Both the position numbers and the translations under genes were made by a program. Below are positions 8,832 through 16,800 of a DNA stretch of 64,000 nt, in pieces; position 1 is the stretch's first letter; each line of letters opens with the position of its first letter. The stretch is from Phascolarctobacterium sp. (lineage in GTDB: Bacteria; Bacillota; Negativicutes; Acidaminococcales; Acidaminococcaceae), in contig JAUNIS010000003.1 in assembly GCA_030523325.1 (NCBI GenBank), forward strand, positions 61,863 through 125,862. Reading direction: 5' to 3'. Below the pieces are notes generated by a model. It saw only the letters and a list, made by a program, of their open reading frames with translations, had not been told where the DNA came from and made no database searches.

Positions 8832-8859
8832 TTGACTTATTAATATTTTCTTCTATTAT
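8832..8859 (+). promoter_or_regulatory. thiW promoter within a divergent control region
   Basis: TTGACT, a 16-base spacer, then TATTAT. A 16-bp perfect inverted repeat (8846-8861 and 8881-8896, arms TTTTCTTCTATTATAT and complement) covers its -10 region and the start site, so it could serve as an operator. Confidence 0.6.
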
Positions 8860-8941
8860 ATCATAGCCTGATGATGTATAATATAATAGAAGAAAAATTT
8901 TGCTATTCTTTTCAAGTATATATTTTAATGAGGTGGATAAA

Positions 8942-9433
8942 ATGCAAACTAGAAAATTAACAACTGCTGCACTTTTAATTGCCATTGGCACCCTAAGCGC
9001 TCATCTCGTGTATATTCCTGTAGGCGTAAGCCGTTGCTTCCCCGTTCAACATGCTATCAACGTGCTGGGCGCAGTTATGCTAGGTCCCGATTATGCTTTA
9101 GCGATTGCTTTCATTATCTCCTGCCTACGCAATATGTTTGGTACTGGTAGCCTTTTGGCTTTCCCTGGTTCTATGATTGGTGCACTCCTTGCAGGGTTTA
9201 TGTATGCTCGTTTTAAAAATATTCCTTCCGCTATGTTCGGCGAAGTATTTGGCACTGGTATTCTTGGTGGTCTTGTAGCTTGGGTTATCGCCAGCACTAT
9301 GCTCGGCTCCAAAGCAGCTGCTTGGTTCTTTATTCCACCTTTCTTAGTTAGTACTATCGGCGGCAGCATTATCGCTGGCCTTCTTTTAAAGAGCAGCGTT
9401 TTCCAAACTCAAATCAGTAAAGAGAATAAATAA
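8942..9433 (+). CDS. thiW: ThiW, S component of an ECF transporter (thiamine precursor)
   Basis: A 163-residue membrane protein with about five helices. It carries the hallmark stretch IPVGVSRCFPVQHAINVLGAV (residues 25-45), then LGPDYALAIAF and the FGTGSLLAFPGSMIGALLAG loop, all characteristic of ThiW. The family binds a thiamine precursor (thought to be hydroxyethylthiazole) and uses shared ECF energising subunits encoded elsewhere. Start at ATG 8942 with AGGTGG upstream; a longer in-frame start at 8900 lacks a ribosome binding site. The leader of about 60-80 bases is too short for a TPP riboswitch and no THI box is visible. Overlaps the next gene by one base (TAATG). Confidence 0.88.
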   Translation: MQTRKLTTAALLIAIGTLSAHLVYIPVGVSRCFPVQHAINVLGAVMLGPDYALAIAFIISCLRNMFGTGSLLAFPGSMIGALLAGFMYARFKNIPSAMFGEVFGTGILGGLVAWVIASTMLGSKAAAWFFIPPFLVSTIGGSIIAGLLLKSSVFQTQISKENK

Positions 9434-9723
9434 TGGACTTTCATCAAATCGTTAATTTATCATTATATGCTTTCAGCGGGATTATGTTCGGCATCTTCGC
9501 AGCCCGACAAACGTTGCAAGCATCCATCAAAATTCGAGAAGCCTTTAAGGAGGCAGGCTTTGCCGGACTTGTTACGGTTATTCCATCCCTGCTTATCGTC
9601 TTAATCACACTTTTCATCTTTCCCAGTATTTTTACTACGCGAACCCAGCTCGGCGGCTTCACCTACTACTTAACCTTGATTTACTTCTTTAACAAGGGCT
9701 GGAAAATTTACAGAAACAAATAA
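9433..9723 (+). CDS. small membrane protein coupled to thiW
   Basis: A 96-residue protein with three likely membrane helices (about residues 8-25, 45-65 and 72-88) separated by a charged segment SIKIREAFKEAG. I do not recognise it. Its start codon overlaps the thiW stop (TAATG), so it is translationally coupled and is probably an accessory of the same transporter. A strong terminator follows immediately. Confidence 0.65.
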   Translation: MDFHQIVNLSLYAFSGIMFGIFAARQTLQASIKIREAFKEAGFAGLVTVIPSLLIVLITLFIFPSIFTTRTQLGGFTYYLTLIYFFNKGWKIYRNK

Positions 9724-9765
9724 AACGAAGAAAGAGAGTGGTTTTTGCCACTCTCTTTCTTCGTT
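9724..9765 (+). terminator. terminator of thiW operon
   Basis: An 18-bp perfect stem (AACGAAGAAAGAGAGTGG and complement) with a six-base loop directly after the stop codon. Confidence 0.85.
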
Positions 9766-9807
9766 TATTATGGGGGTGTGGATTTATGGTTAAGAAGTAA
9801 CCATATG

Positions 9808-9843
9808 CTCAAAAAGGAGTGGTTTGCACCACTCCTTTTTGAG
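9808..9843. terminator. bidirectional terminator-like hairpin
   Basis: Perfect 15-bp stem CTCAAAAAGGAGTGG / CCACTCCTTTTTGAG; the inner GC stem is followed by a T run on either strand. Confidence 0.6.
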
Positions 9844-10004
9844 GTTGTTGTGATATCTATAGAGGTCCCATGGAGGAATCCACGAGAGCAAGAAAACATA
9901 TTCCTGACATCTACACATTTCCACAATATTGATTTTTTTTAATATAACATATTCAGAATCGATTTGTACGTAATATGAACACGTAAGAATTTTTTCACAC
10001 AAAA

Positions 10005-10034
10005 ACTGGATTGTACCTTGCGGTACAATCCAGT
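10005..10034 (-). terminator. terminator of the Crp/Fnr regulator gene
   Basis: Perfect 13-bp stem ACTGGATTGTACC / GGTACAATCCAGT with a TTTTTG tail on the minus strand. Confidence 0.75.
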
Positions 10035-10150
10035 AAATTACTCTATCAGCCATAATGAAGGAGTATCACAATCGTATGCTTCCTAACCACATTTTGATTT
10101 ATGACTACCTCAGATAAGTCGAGCAGTCTCGTGGAAAACAAGCCATAAAT

Positions 10151-10859
10151 TTACTCGCCACAACAACAGGTTCTACCACCGAAATGAGGAAGGCCGCAGC
10201 ACAACTCCTCACCAACGAGAGCTTTTAAAGCATCTACGTCTGTAATTGTAATGCATCCTTTCTTTAGTAACAGCATCCCTTCATCCTGCATTTTCTTAAG
10301 CGTCTTAGAAACAACTGGTCTGCTACTGTTAATGCATTTAGCAATATCTTCATGTAACAAATAAATTTCCTTACTACCGTGAAGCTTGAGTTCGCGATTC
10401 AAGCATGTACCAATACGAAATTCTACATCATAGCAAACCATTTTATAAAATTTATCTAATGTTTTAGAAAAATCATTAACGATTATTTGAAATAAATAAT
10501 CGTTAATGCATGAATTCATTTTATGCAAATCATTTAATGCCCTGTCGGAAATTTTTATTACTTTTGAATCCATAGCCGCTTCTAAAAAAAACGGAAAATT
10601 CAGGCGCCTCTGTATATAACTTGACCCAAGAGAGCATAGGTCACCAGGAACAAGATAAAATAGGGTGATATCACGTCCGTCCTCAGAAATAGTATGAACC
10701 CTTACTAATCCACAAACAATAAACATTATCCCCCCCGATTTTTACAGAACTGTTTTTACAATATCTTTTTACCGTAGTTTTAGAAGCAATTGCCTTTTTC
10801 TCTTCTTTGCTTAATTGCTTCCAGATTGCCCTAACTTCGGTTAAATTCACATCCTTCAT
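10151..10859 (-). pseudogene. Crp/Fnr-family regulator, frameshifted at a G7 tract
   Basis: The longest open frame (10151-10726) encodes the C-terminal 191 residues of a Crp/Fnr regulator: beta-roll end GLVRVHTISEDGRDITLFYL, dimer helix, and a winged HTH (EDIAKCINSSRPVVSKTLKKM). The N-terminus is missing there. It is found upstream in another frame: ATG 10857-10859, behind a perfect GGAGG, encodes MKDVNLTEVRAIWKQLSKEE and continues to KIGGDN. That frame stops soon after; the shift sits at a run of seven G (10730-10736). Removing one G joins the frames, though the joint still looks a few residues short of the family pattern. Either the gene is broken, phase-variable, or the tract is misread. 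The Cys-rich tail (CCGLPHFGGRTCCCGE) is unusual and could bind metal. Confidence 0.75.
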
Positions 10860-10890
10860 TAACCTTCCTCCATATAACTAGCACCAATAT

Positions 10891-10913
10891 ACTGGTAATA
10901 ATGTCTTACCAGT
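10891..10913 (-). promoter_or_regulatory. candidate operator upstream of the Crp/Fnr gene
   Basis: Perfect inverted repeat ACTGGTAA-7-TTACCAGT, 32-54 bases before the start codon at 10859, where an autoregulatory site would be expected. The arm length and symmetry suit a dimeric HTH regulator. Confidence 0.5.
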
Positions 10914-10942
10914 CAGATATAAAAATGCTAACTCCACGCAAC

Positions 10943-10977
10943 ATAGGGGGAGCATAACCTCCCCCTATAATTTTTTT
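10943..10977 (+). terminator. orphan plus-strand terminator-like hairpin
   Basis: A 10-bp perfect stem ATAGGGGGAG / CTCCCCCTAT followed by AATTTTTTT on the plus strand. No plus-strand gene precedes it; it may end a short transcript or act weakly for the TPR gene on the other strand. Confidence 0.5.
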
Positions 10978-11045
10978 ACTTTGATAACACACAACACAAA
11001 TTTTAAAACTATATCTATTTTACTTTTTTTTAAACCAAAATACAA

Positions 11046-11471
11046 TTATTGAGCACATTTAGCTTTGAGAGCTAATGCTTCTTTATTGGTCGGAGCATAG
11101 GTCAATGCTTTGTTGAAATCTGCTAAAGCTTTTTCTTTATCACCCTTTGCCAAATAATATTCCCCTCTACTGTTATAGGCGGATACATATTTTTCGTTGA
11201 GCTCGATAGCTTTATTGAAATCGGCCAAAGCTTTTTCACTTTCTCCGAGAGTGGTCAAGCAAACACCGCGGTTGTAGTAGCTGGGTGCATAATTTGCATC
11301 CAATTCTAAAGCTTTGTTGTAATTTTCAATTGCTTCGCTAACATTAGCATTAGCTTGACTTAAGACACCTCTTTCAAAATATTGGAAGGATGTCAGTTCT
11401 GCGGAACCAATTGCACAAGACATGCATGCACCCATTACTAAAGCACTACAAAAAACTTTCTTGAAATTCAT
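11046..11471 (-). CDS. exported TPR protein of the adhesin operon
   Basis: A 141-residue protein with a signal peptide (MNFKKVFCSALVMGACMSCAIGSA) and then three consecutive tetratricopeptide repeats between residues 28 and 135. The TPR signature is obvious: NYNKALELDANYAPSYYNRG, DFNKAIELNEKYVSAYNSRG, DFNKALTYAPTNKEALALKA. The cysteines in the leader do not make a good lipobox, so it is probably periplasmic. It begins 20 bp after the trimeric autotransporter stop with its own ribosome binding site. TPR proteins encoded next to trimeric autotransporters can assist their export; that role is inference here. Confidence 0.82.
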   Translation of the reverse strand: MNFKKVFCSALVMGACMSCAIGSAELTSFQYFERGVLSQANANVSEAIENYNKALELDANYAPSYYNRGVCLTTLGESEKALADFNKAIELNEKYVSAYNSRGEYYLAKGDKEKALADFNKALTYAPTNKEALALKAKCAQ

Positions 11472-11491
11472 AATGTATATCTCCTTTCCAA

Positions 11492-14400
11492 TTATTTAGA
11501 AATTCTTTCGGACTCAGGATATTGAGGTCCTCTAGAAGTAACGGGTTGCGGATTCTTGCTACCATAATTGTCTCTGCCATAGTTATGATCGCCGTTTACG
11601 CGGATACGTTCAATCTTGTTGTTATTGTCATCTGCGCCATGGATACGGTCAACACGGAAGCGACCAATTTCAGGAGCAAATTCTTTAGCAACTCTATCCG
11701 GAAGAATGACGCCTCTTTGCATTGCTCTAAAGAGCATTGCTGCGAATTCGTAACGGGTGCCAGGATGCTCACCGTTGAACAGCCCGTCAGGATAAGCAAC
11801 GAGTATACCGCTATCAACAAGGCCTTTAACGTATTCATAAGCCCAATGGTTTTCCGGAACATCTGGGAACATACCACGTGCTAAACCATCCCTACTAGCA
11901 CGTCTTTCAGCAAGAAGCTCTACGACTAAAGCTTTGAGTTCCAAAAGATCACGTGCCATTGCAGTCTTGGTATTAGTTACACGCGGAGTACGGTCTAAGG
12001 AAAAGCTTACGCCTGCATTGAGCATATCTTCGCCGTTACCTACGGTACCACCAATACTAAGCATAACCTTTTCGTCCGGACGATAGAAGGCACCAATTGC
12101 TACTGCATTTTCGCCTTTGTAATGACCATAGCCAGCAGCGAAGTTCCATTTGTCATCCGGGTCGAATTCTAACGGATGGAGAGCTGCGAGAGCTGCCGCA
12201 CCAGCACCAACTTTATTTACGCGAGAACCGAGTTTGTTAATGCGGTTATCGACGTTCTGAACGTTTTGGTTCAATTCCTTCAATTGGCTAACGTTTACTG
12301 CATCGGTATCATTCACACCAGCTGCAACGTTAGTAATCTTTTTGTCGCCAGCGTTGATGCCGTCTTGATTAATTACTACGCTATCAACAGTTACGCTGTT
12401 AGTGGTTACGCCACCTTCGTTAATGGTAGTATTGAAAGATTTAATGCCTTCATTATTAATGTAGGTATTGCCACCGATGGTTGCGCTGTCGATATCGATA
12501 TCTCTATTCATAGACAGAGTATAAAGGATGCCGCCATATTCTGTTTGTTGACTATCGTCAAGAGTCAGATTCTTTTCGTCGTCAGTCAATTGAACATGAC
12601 TATGTCTCAGAGCTTCTTCATAAGTATAGTCAACGGCATCTACTACATTTGTATAATCGCCTTCACTTCTAGCATTTTGGAAGTATTCTTCATATTTCTC
12701 GTTAGTAATATCGCCTACTTCGCTTGCTAATGCAATGTTTTCAATAGCGGCACTTGTATTAGCTGCAACAGATGCTACGAATTGATCGGATTCGTTATTG
12801 GTACCCAAATTAATGTTAAGAGTATGTCTTTCATCGAAGTTGTTTTTATTAATAGTGGTATCTTCCATAGCAGCTTGAACTGCGTCAACTTCGGGTTTAT
12901 CAGAACCAGCAACACTAAGGTCATATGTATTAGTATCTTCGTTATAGGAAACTACAATACTATTGTCTTGGCTTGTAACACTTGCACTGCTAATAACATT
13001 GTTTTCGTCAATTCTAACGTTATCGCCAGCAGTATAAGTTGTATCTTTGTCGGTGATATTAGCATCGATGGTAAATGTGTTAGTGTCTTTATTATAATCT
13101 ACAGTAATAACGCTATTTTCTGCTGCAACTACATTAGCGCCGCTAATCTTGTTGTCGTCGCCAGTAATAGTAACGAAATCGCCTGCAGTATATTTAGTAT
13201 CGGTATCGATAAAATTAGCATCCACCGTAAATGTGTTAGATTCTTTATCGTAGTCTACTGTAACAACGCTGTTTTCTGCCGCTACAACATTAGCGCCGTT
13301 AATCTTGTTGTCGTCGCCAGTAATAGTAACGAAATCACCTGCAGTATAAGTAGTATCTGTATCAGTATCAAGACCTTGAACGGCTTCAAGTACTGCATAC
13401 AATTGAGAACCATTAATTGCATCAGTAGATGTAGAGGAAATTTCACCTGCTGCAACATTTTGAATTTGACGTTCTTTGCCTGGAGTACCTACACTTACCG
13501 TTGCCGTGCTTGCAGTCGGCTGACCAGCAAATCTGTAAACATAACCATCAAATTCCATCCATTTAGCTTCATCAGTATCATGAACTTCACCTGTTTCACT
13601 GTAAGAGCCTAAAGCAACACTGTCATCATTGGTAGACTTAGCACGATAACCTATCGCAACTGCATTTCTACCGTCGTTTTCGTCATCAATACCTGCTACA
13701 GCAAGTGTACCAATAGCTATACCGTTAGTTGCATATGTTTGTGCAAGACGTCCCATAGCAATAGATTGATGAGCACTGCTATCAACAAAAGCATTTGTAC
13801 CAACAGCAACGCTATCATCATTACCATCTTCGATTGTTGCATTAGGACCTACAACTGTTCCGTAATAACCATCACCTACGGCACCGGCACCTATTGCAAC
13901 AGTACCAGAGTCACCAGCGCTCGCCCTATCACCTATAACTACCGTATCTGCATAAGCAGTAGATTCCGCTTTATTGCCTATTACGATGGCATCCATAGTC
14001 TTACTGTAAGAATCGTTACCAATTACTATAGACCTTTCTCCGTAACTTTTCCAAGAAGAACCATCCTCTTGATAATAATCCTTGGCATTATTACCCATTA
14101 CAATAGATTTAGTTGTAGCTTCTGCCCCGTCACCTATTGCAATAGAATATTCACCAGAAGCACTAGCATTTTCACCAATAGCAAGAGCACCTACATTTGT
14201 TGCGCTTGAAGTAGGTCCAACTGCCAAAGCTCCTTGGTCCTTATAATCTACATCGGTATAATCATAAGTTTTAGTAGAACTATTCCATTTCCCTCTAACT
14301 TGTCCTACGGTGTTACCTCTTAACACCCATTTATCTTCTAAGGTACTGCCATCAGCAAGAGAGTTTATAGCTGAATAAGCCGCAAATAATTGAGAACCAT

Positions 14401-15667
14401 TAATTGCATCAGTAGATGTAGAAGAAATTTCACCTGCTGCAACATTTTGAATCTGACGTTCGTTGCCTGAACTACCAACGCTTACAGTTCCGTGCTCCGT
14501 GCTTGCTAACCCTGAAAATTCATAGGTTTGATTTGCAATAGTGATTTTTTGAGAATTTTCTTGAGCATGTACATCATATGTTTGGCTTTCTGCACCAAGT
14601 GCAATGCTATTATTATGCGAAACTGTTGCATCATAACCAAGTGCCATACCTTTTGAAATACCTTCTTTTACAGTAGCATACGATCCGAGAGCTACTGAAT
14701 ATTCCGCATTATCTTCAATATCGGAATCATCACCTATTGCAACTGATGAGTAAACGTTATCACCGATATTCGCATATGGTCCCATAGCAAGGGAATACTC
14801 TGCACTTTCTCCAATCTCAGCACTAGAGCCAATAGCAAGGGAATAGTCTGCACTTTCTCCAATCTCAGCCCTAGAACCAATAGCAATTGAATATCTTGCG
14901 TCATCTTCAACAGTAACATCAGGACCTATAGCAACGCTATCACTAGCATAGTTTTTAGTATAGTACCCTAATGAAACAGAGCTTAATGCTCTTTCTCCAA
15001 CAAAAGCTTTGTTGCCTATAGCAACACTATCATCGTTACCATATTCAATCTCTGCATCATAACCAATTGCAACTCCAGCGTATCCGTTATTAACGGCGCC
15101 ATTACCAATGGCAACGCCACTGCTAGCAAACGAGTTAGAACTTGCTCCATTCCCTATAACAACACTATTACCAGCTTCCGAACTTGCTCCTTCACCAATA
15201 ACAACACTATCACGAGCTTCCGAACTTGCTCCTTTACCAATAACAACACTACTGTAGCCTTCACTTACCGAACTTTCCCCAATAGCAATTGCATAATTAC
15301 TATCAGCTACAGCATTGTTGCCAATTGCTATCGCAGATACATCGGTTGCACTAGATGTTGCACCAATAGCTAAAGCACCTTGTTTAGCATAATCAACTGC
15401 TTGTCCTCTATAATTAGTGTAAATTGTATTTCCTTTTAGAACAAAAATCGAGCCTAAAGTATCAAGATTAGCAGCGATAATGTCATCCACAGAAATTTCT
15501 ATAGACCCACCGCCAAGGGTATCGAACCAAAGAGTATTAAAGCTCTCACTATATCCTGCTCCAACCAGTGGATCGTCTGCCTTTGCTACACCAAAGGAAC
15601 TAGCACTGAGAGCCATCAGTACCGAAAACACCAATGCTTTTTTCTTTAAAGATTTCCCAAAAAACAT
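11492..15667 (-). CDS. trimeric autotransporter adhesin with YadA anchor followed by an SLH domain
   Basis: A 1391-residue type Vc secreted adhesin. Order: signal peptide (1-30, FGVAKADDP); YadA-like head of many AIG.(N/S).A..-type repeats (about 75-370); a first neck GEISSTSTDAINGSQLFA (about 408-425); a second head (about 455-720); a second neck with the same motif ending SQLYA (about 735-755); three stalk repeats built on YTAGD.V.I....N.I (about 765-920); a long stalk with a third neck VNVSQLKELNQNV; a YadA membrane anchor (about 1145-1224, HPLEFDPDDKWNFAAGYGHY to NAGVSFSLDR). Most unusually, an SLH domain follows the anchor (about 1262-1319, FPDVPENHWAYEYVKGLVDSG), which would lie in the periplasm and can bind polyamine-decorated peptidoglycan. 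The tail is Arg/Asn-rich. Followed by an exported TPR gene. Confidence 0.93.
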   Translation of the reverse strand: MFFGKSLKKKALVFSVLMALSASSFGVAKADDPLVGAGYSESFNTLWFDTLGGGSIEISVDDIIAANLDTLGSIFVLKGNTIYTNYRGQAVDYAKQGALAIGATSSATDVSAIAIGNNAVADSNYAIAIGESSVSEGYSSVVIGKGASSEARDSVVIGEGASSEAGNSVVIGNGASSNSFASSGVAIGNGAVNNGYAGVAIGYDAEIEYGNDDSVAIGNKAFVGERALSSVSLGYYTKNYASDSVAIGPDVTVEDDARYSIAIGSRAEIGESADYSLAIGSSAEIGESAEYSLAMGPYANIGDNVYSSVAIGDDSDIEDNAEYSVALGSYATVKEGISKGMALGYDATVSHNNSIALGAESQTYDVHAQENSQKITIANQTYEFSGLASTEHGTVSVGSSGNERQIQNVAAGEISSTSTDAINGSQLFAAYSAINSLADGSTLEDKWVLRGNTVGQVRGKWNSSTKTYDYTDVDYKDQGALAVGPTSSATNVGALAIGENASASGEYSIAIGDGAEATTKSIVMGNNAKDYYQEDGSSWKSYGERSIVIGNDSYSKTMDAIVIGNKAESTAYADTVVIGDRASAGDSGTVAIGAGAVGDGYYGTVVGPNATIEDGNDDSVAVGTNAFVDSSAHQSIAMGRLAQTYATNGIAIGTLAVAGIDDENDGRNAVAIGYRAKSTNDDSVALGSYSETGEVHDTDEAKWMEFDGYVYRFAGQPTASTATVSVGTPGKERQIQNVAAGEISSTSTDAINGSQLYAVLEAVQGLDTDTDTTYTAGDFVTITGDDNKINGANVVAAENSVVTVDYDKESNTFTVDANFIDTDTKYTAGDFVTITGDDNKISGANVVAAENSVITVDYNKDTNTFTIDANITDKDTTYTAGDNVRIDENNVISSASVTSQDNSIVVSYNEDTNTYDLSVAGSDKPEVDAVQAAMEDTTINKNNFDERHTLNINLGTNNESDQFVASVAANTSAAIENIALASEVGDITNEKYEEYFQNARSEGDYTNVVDAVDYTYEEALRHSHVQLTDDEKNLTLDDSQQTEYGGILYTLSMNRDIDIDSATIGGNTYINNEGIKSFNTTINEGGVTTNSVTVDSVVINQDGINAGDKKITNVAAGVNDTDAVNVSQLKELNQNVQNVDNRINKLGSRVNKVGAGAAALAALHPLEFDPDDKWNFAAGYGHYKGENAVAIGAFYRPDEKVMLSIGGTVGNGEDMLNAGVSFSLDRTPRVTNTKTAMARDLLELKALVVELLAERRASRDGLARGMFPDVPENHWAYEYVKGLVDSGILVAYPDGLFNGEHPGTRYEFAAMLFRAMQRGVILPDRVAKEFAPEIGRFRVDRIHGADDNNNKIERIRVNGDHNYGRDNYGSKNPQPVTSRGPQYPESERISK
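13030..13365 (-). repeat. tandem stalk repeats within the adhesin gene
   Basis: Two nearly identical units of about 145 bp and a third diverged one encode the YTAGDFVTITGDDNKI...NVVAAENS segments. High DNA identity allows slippage or recombination that would change stalk length. Confidence 0.8.
13411..13475 (-). repeat. neck-coding sequence duplicated at 14394-14460
   Basis: About 65 bases encoding the neck motif are almost identical to 14394-14460. Recombination between them would delete one whole head module in frame. Confidence 0.75.
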
Positions 15668-15727
15668 TTATAAAATACCTCCTAAAAATTTTTTGCTTTA
15701 ACTAAAGTGAAATTATGATTAATTTTT

Positions 15728-16327
15728 TTAGATAGCTATCGGGTTGATTTCCTGTTTTATGATATCAATCGATTTTACATCTTCATTATTCGACTGTGCC
15801 TGTACTCCGGCAACAACCCAAAGGCGATAACCAGAATACGAAACTTTTAAAATTTCACAAAGATTTTCAACCTGCAGAACATTGTTGCTCTTATGAACAG
15901 CTTCCCAAATCGCCTGATAGTAATCTTTGTCCGTTAAAATCTTTCTTCCCCCGCTACCTGATTCCCTTATCTCTAGCAATCTTTGATAAACCTCATACCT
16001 CTGCTGAATGTTAGTAAGACGGTTCTGCATCTGTAACATTAGTTCAGCAATGCTTCTGCCTGCCTCAGCAAATAGTGAATCTGTTTCAAGCCTTGCATTA
16101 CGCATTACCCTATAGTCGATGCCTCTCATGCGGCTGTACCCAATAACGTCAATATCCAAGTCGAATTTAGCAAGCGCTTCCCTTTTCTTCATCCCATTCA
16201 ACCTTAATTCTCTATATTCTTTAAGAAAATCTCTAGTAAATGAGATGCTCTTTTCAGAAATGCGCAGGACATAAGGGCTTTTAGACAAAGCAGCCATTTC
16301 TTCTTTAGAGAACTGCTTTACACACAT
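15728..16327 (-). CDS. HTH protein related to IS3-type OrfA, upstream of the adhesin
   Basis: A 199-residue soluble protein; start at ATG 16327 behind GGAGGAAGGAAGG (a longer frame upstream has no ribosome binding site). Residues 1-70 (FSKEEMAALSKSPYVLRISE, then ISFTRDFLKEYRELRLNGMK) resemble the HTH proteins that accompany IS3-like transposases, in which a 'sticky' residue block is followed by a recruitment HTH. No transposase ORF or terminal repeats are nearby, so it may be a domesticated regulator. Residues 95-125 form an amphipathic helix (AELMLQMQNRLTNIQQRYEV). It sits 60 bp before the autotransporter gene and is read in the same direction, with two palindromes in its own upstream region, so control of adhesin expression is a reasonable guess. 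Confidence 0.6.
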   Translation of the reverse strand: MCVKQFSKEEMAALSKSPYVLRISEKSISFTRDFLKEYRELRLNGMKKREALAKFDLDIDVIGYSRMRGIDYRVMRNARLETDSLFAEAGRSIAELMLQMQNRLTNIQQRYEVYQRLLEIRESGSGGRKILTDKDYYQAIWEAVHKSNNVLQVENLCEILKVSYSGYRLWVVAGVQAQSNNEDVKSIDIIKQEINPIAI

Positions 16328-16800
16328 CCTTCCTTCCTCCTCAAACCATTGTGAATATCTACAAATCCAATAAAAAGTGAGCCGCAACTTTTTCATTCTA
16401 AGCATTATTGATTTGTGAAGAAATTGTAACACTTTTGTGACGGTTCTGTACGTAATCATGTTACGTTAGAATAGCTTTTTAAATATTTATTTAAAAACGA
16501 TTATAATCGTCAAGTCTAACGCTTTAATCAAAAAAATAAAAGCTCCTGGTCGCTAATCCGAGCAGGAGCTATCAACGATATTTTTTTTGAAATTCATGCT
16601 ACATTCGTTAGGTGCATTTCGGGGAGATAGGGACATTAACCCAGTTGGGCTGATTCTGGTCAAAATTTCGTAAATCTTATGTAAATCATTGTATTGAGAA
16701 GTCGGATGTTGTGTCCTCATCCGAAGTTCGATTAGCAAAGTTTCTATTGGCAGATGTGCTATCGTCTGATTCTGTTTGCATACCTTCTCTTGGCGGCCTT
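16328..16800. other. 473-bp gene-free control region with palindromes
   Basis: Upstream of the HTH gene lie ACGTAA-5-TTACGT (16450-16466) and ACGATTATAATCGT (16497-16510), both perfect. A terminator-like hairpin (16541-16570) follows, serving the binding-protein gene to the right. Between 16571 and 16800 is about 230 bases of 3' sequence with no credible gene; a short minus-strand frame there (16553-16861) mostly overlaps the end of the next gene in another frame. Confidence 0.5.
16541..16570 (-). terminator. terminator downstream of third binding-protein gene
   Basis: Perfect AGCTCCTG / CAGGAGCT stem with a 14-base loop and TTTTATTTTTTT tail on the minus strand. Confidence 0.8.

Larger units (their letters stand above)
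9766..10150. other. gene-free stretch rich in perfect hairpins
   Basis: After the thiW terminator come ATGGTTA-5-TAACCAT (9786-9804), a 15-bp stem CTCAAAAAGGAGTGG with its complement (9808-9843), and a 13-bp stem (10005-10034). The first and third thiW-side hairpins share a GAGTGG...CCACTC core. The last one ends in a T run on the minus strand and fits as the regulator gene's terminator. The 9844-10004 segment has no credible gene on either strand; a short non-coding RNA is possible but unproven. Confidence 0.5.

Noticed and set aside
8776..8941. Possible TPP riboswitch before thiW
   Set aside because: The leader after the predicted promoter is too short and no CTGAGA element is present.
9790..10053. 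Minus-strand frame of 87 codons across the hairpin-rich stretch
   Set aside because: It runs through two perfect hairpins and has no ribosome binding site; probably chance.
13030..13365. Regular repeats considered as a CRISPR array
   Set aside because: The units are tandem coding repeats without unique spacers, in frame with the adhesin.
12782..13612. Plus-strand open frame of 276 codons opposite the adhesin gene
   Set aside because: It is a mirror of the repetitive adhesin coding sequence, is Ile/Asn/Ser-rich without domains and lacks a ribosome binding site.
15728..16327. HTH protein as part of an intact insertion sequence
   Set aside because: No adjacent transposase catalytic ORF, no terminal inverted repeats and no target duplication were seen.
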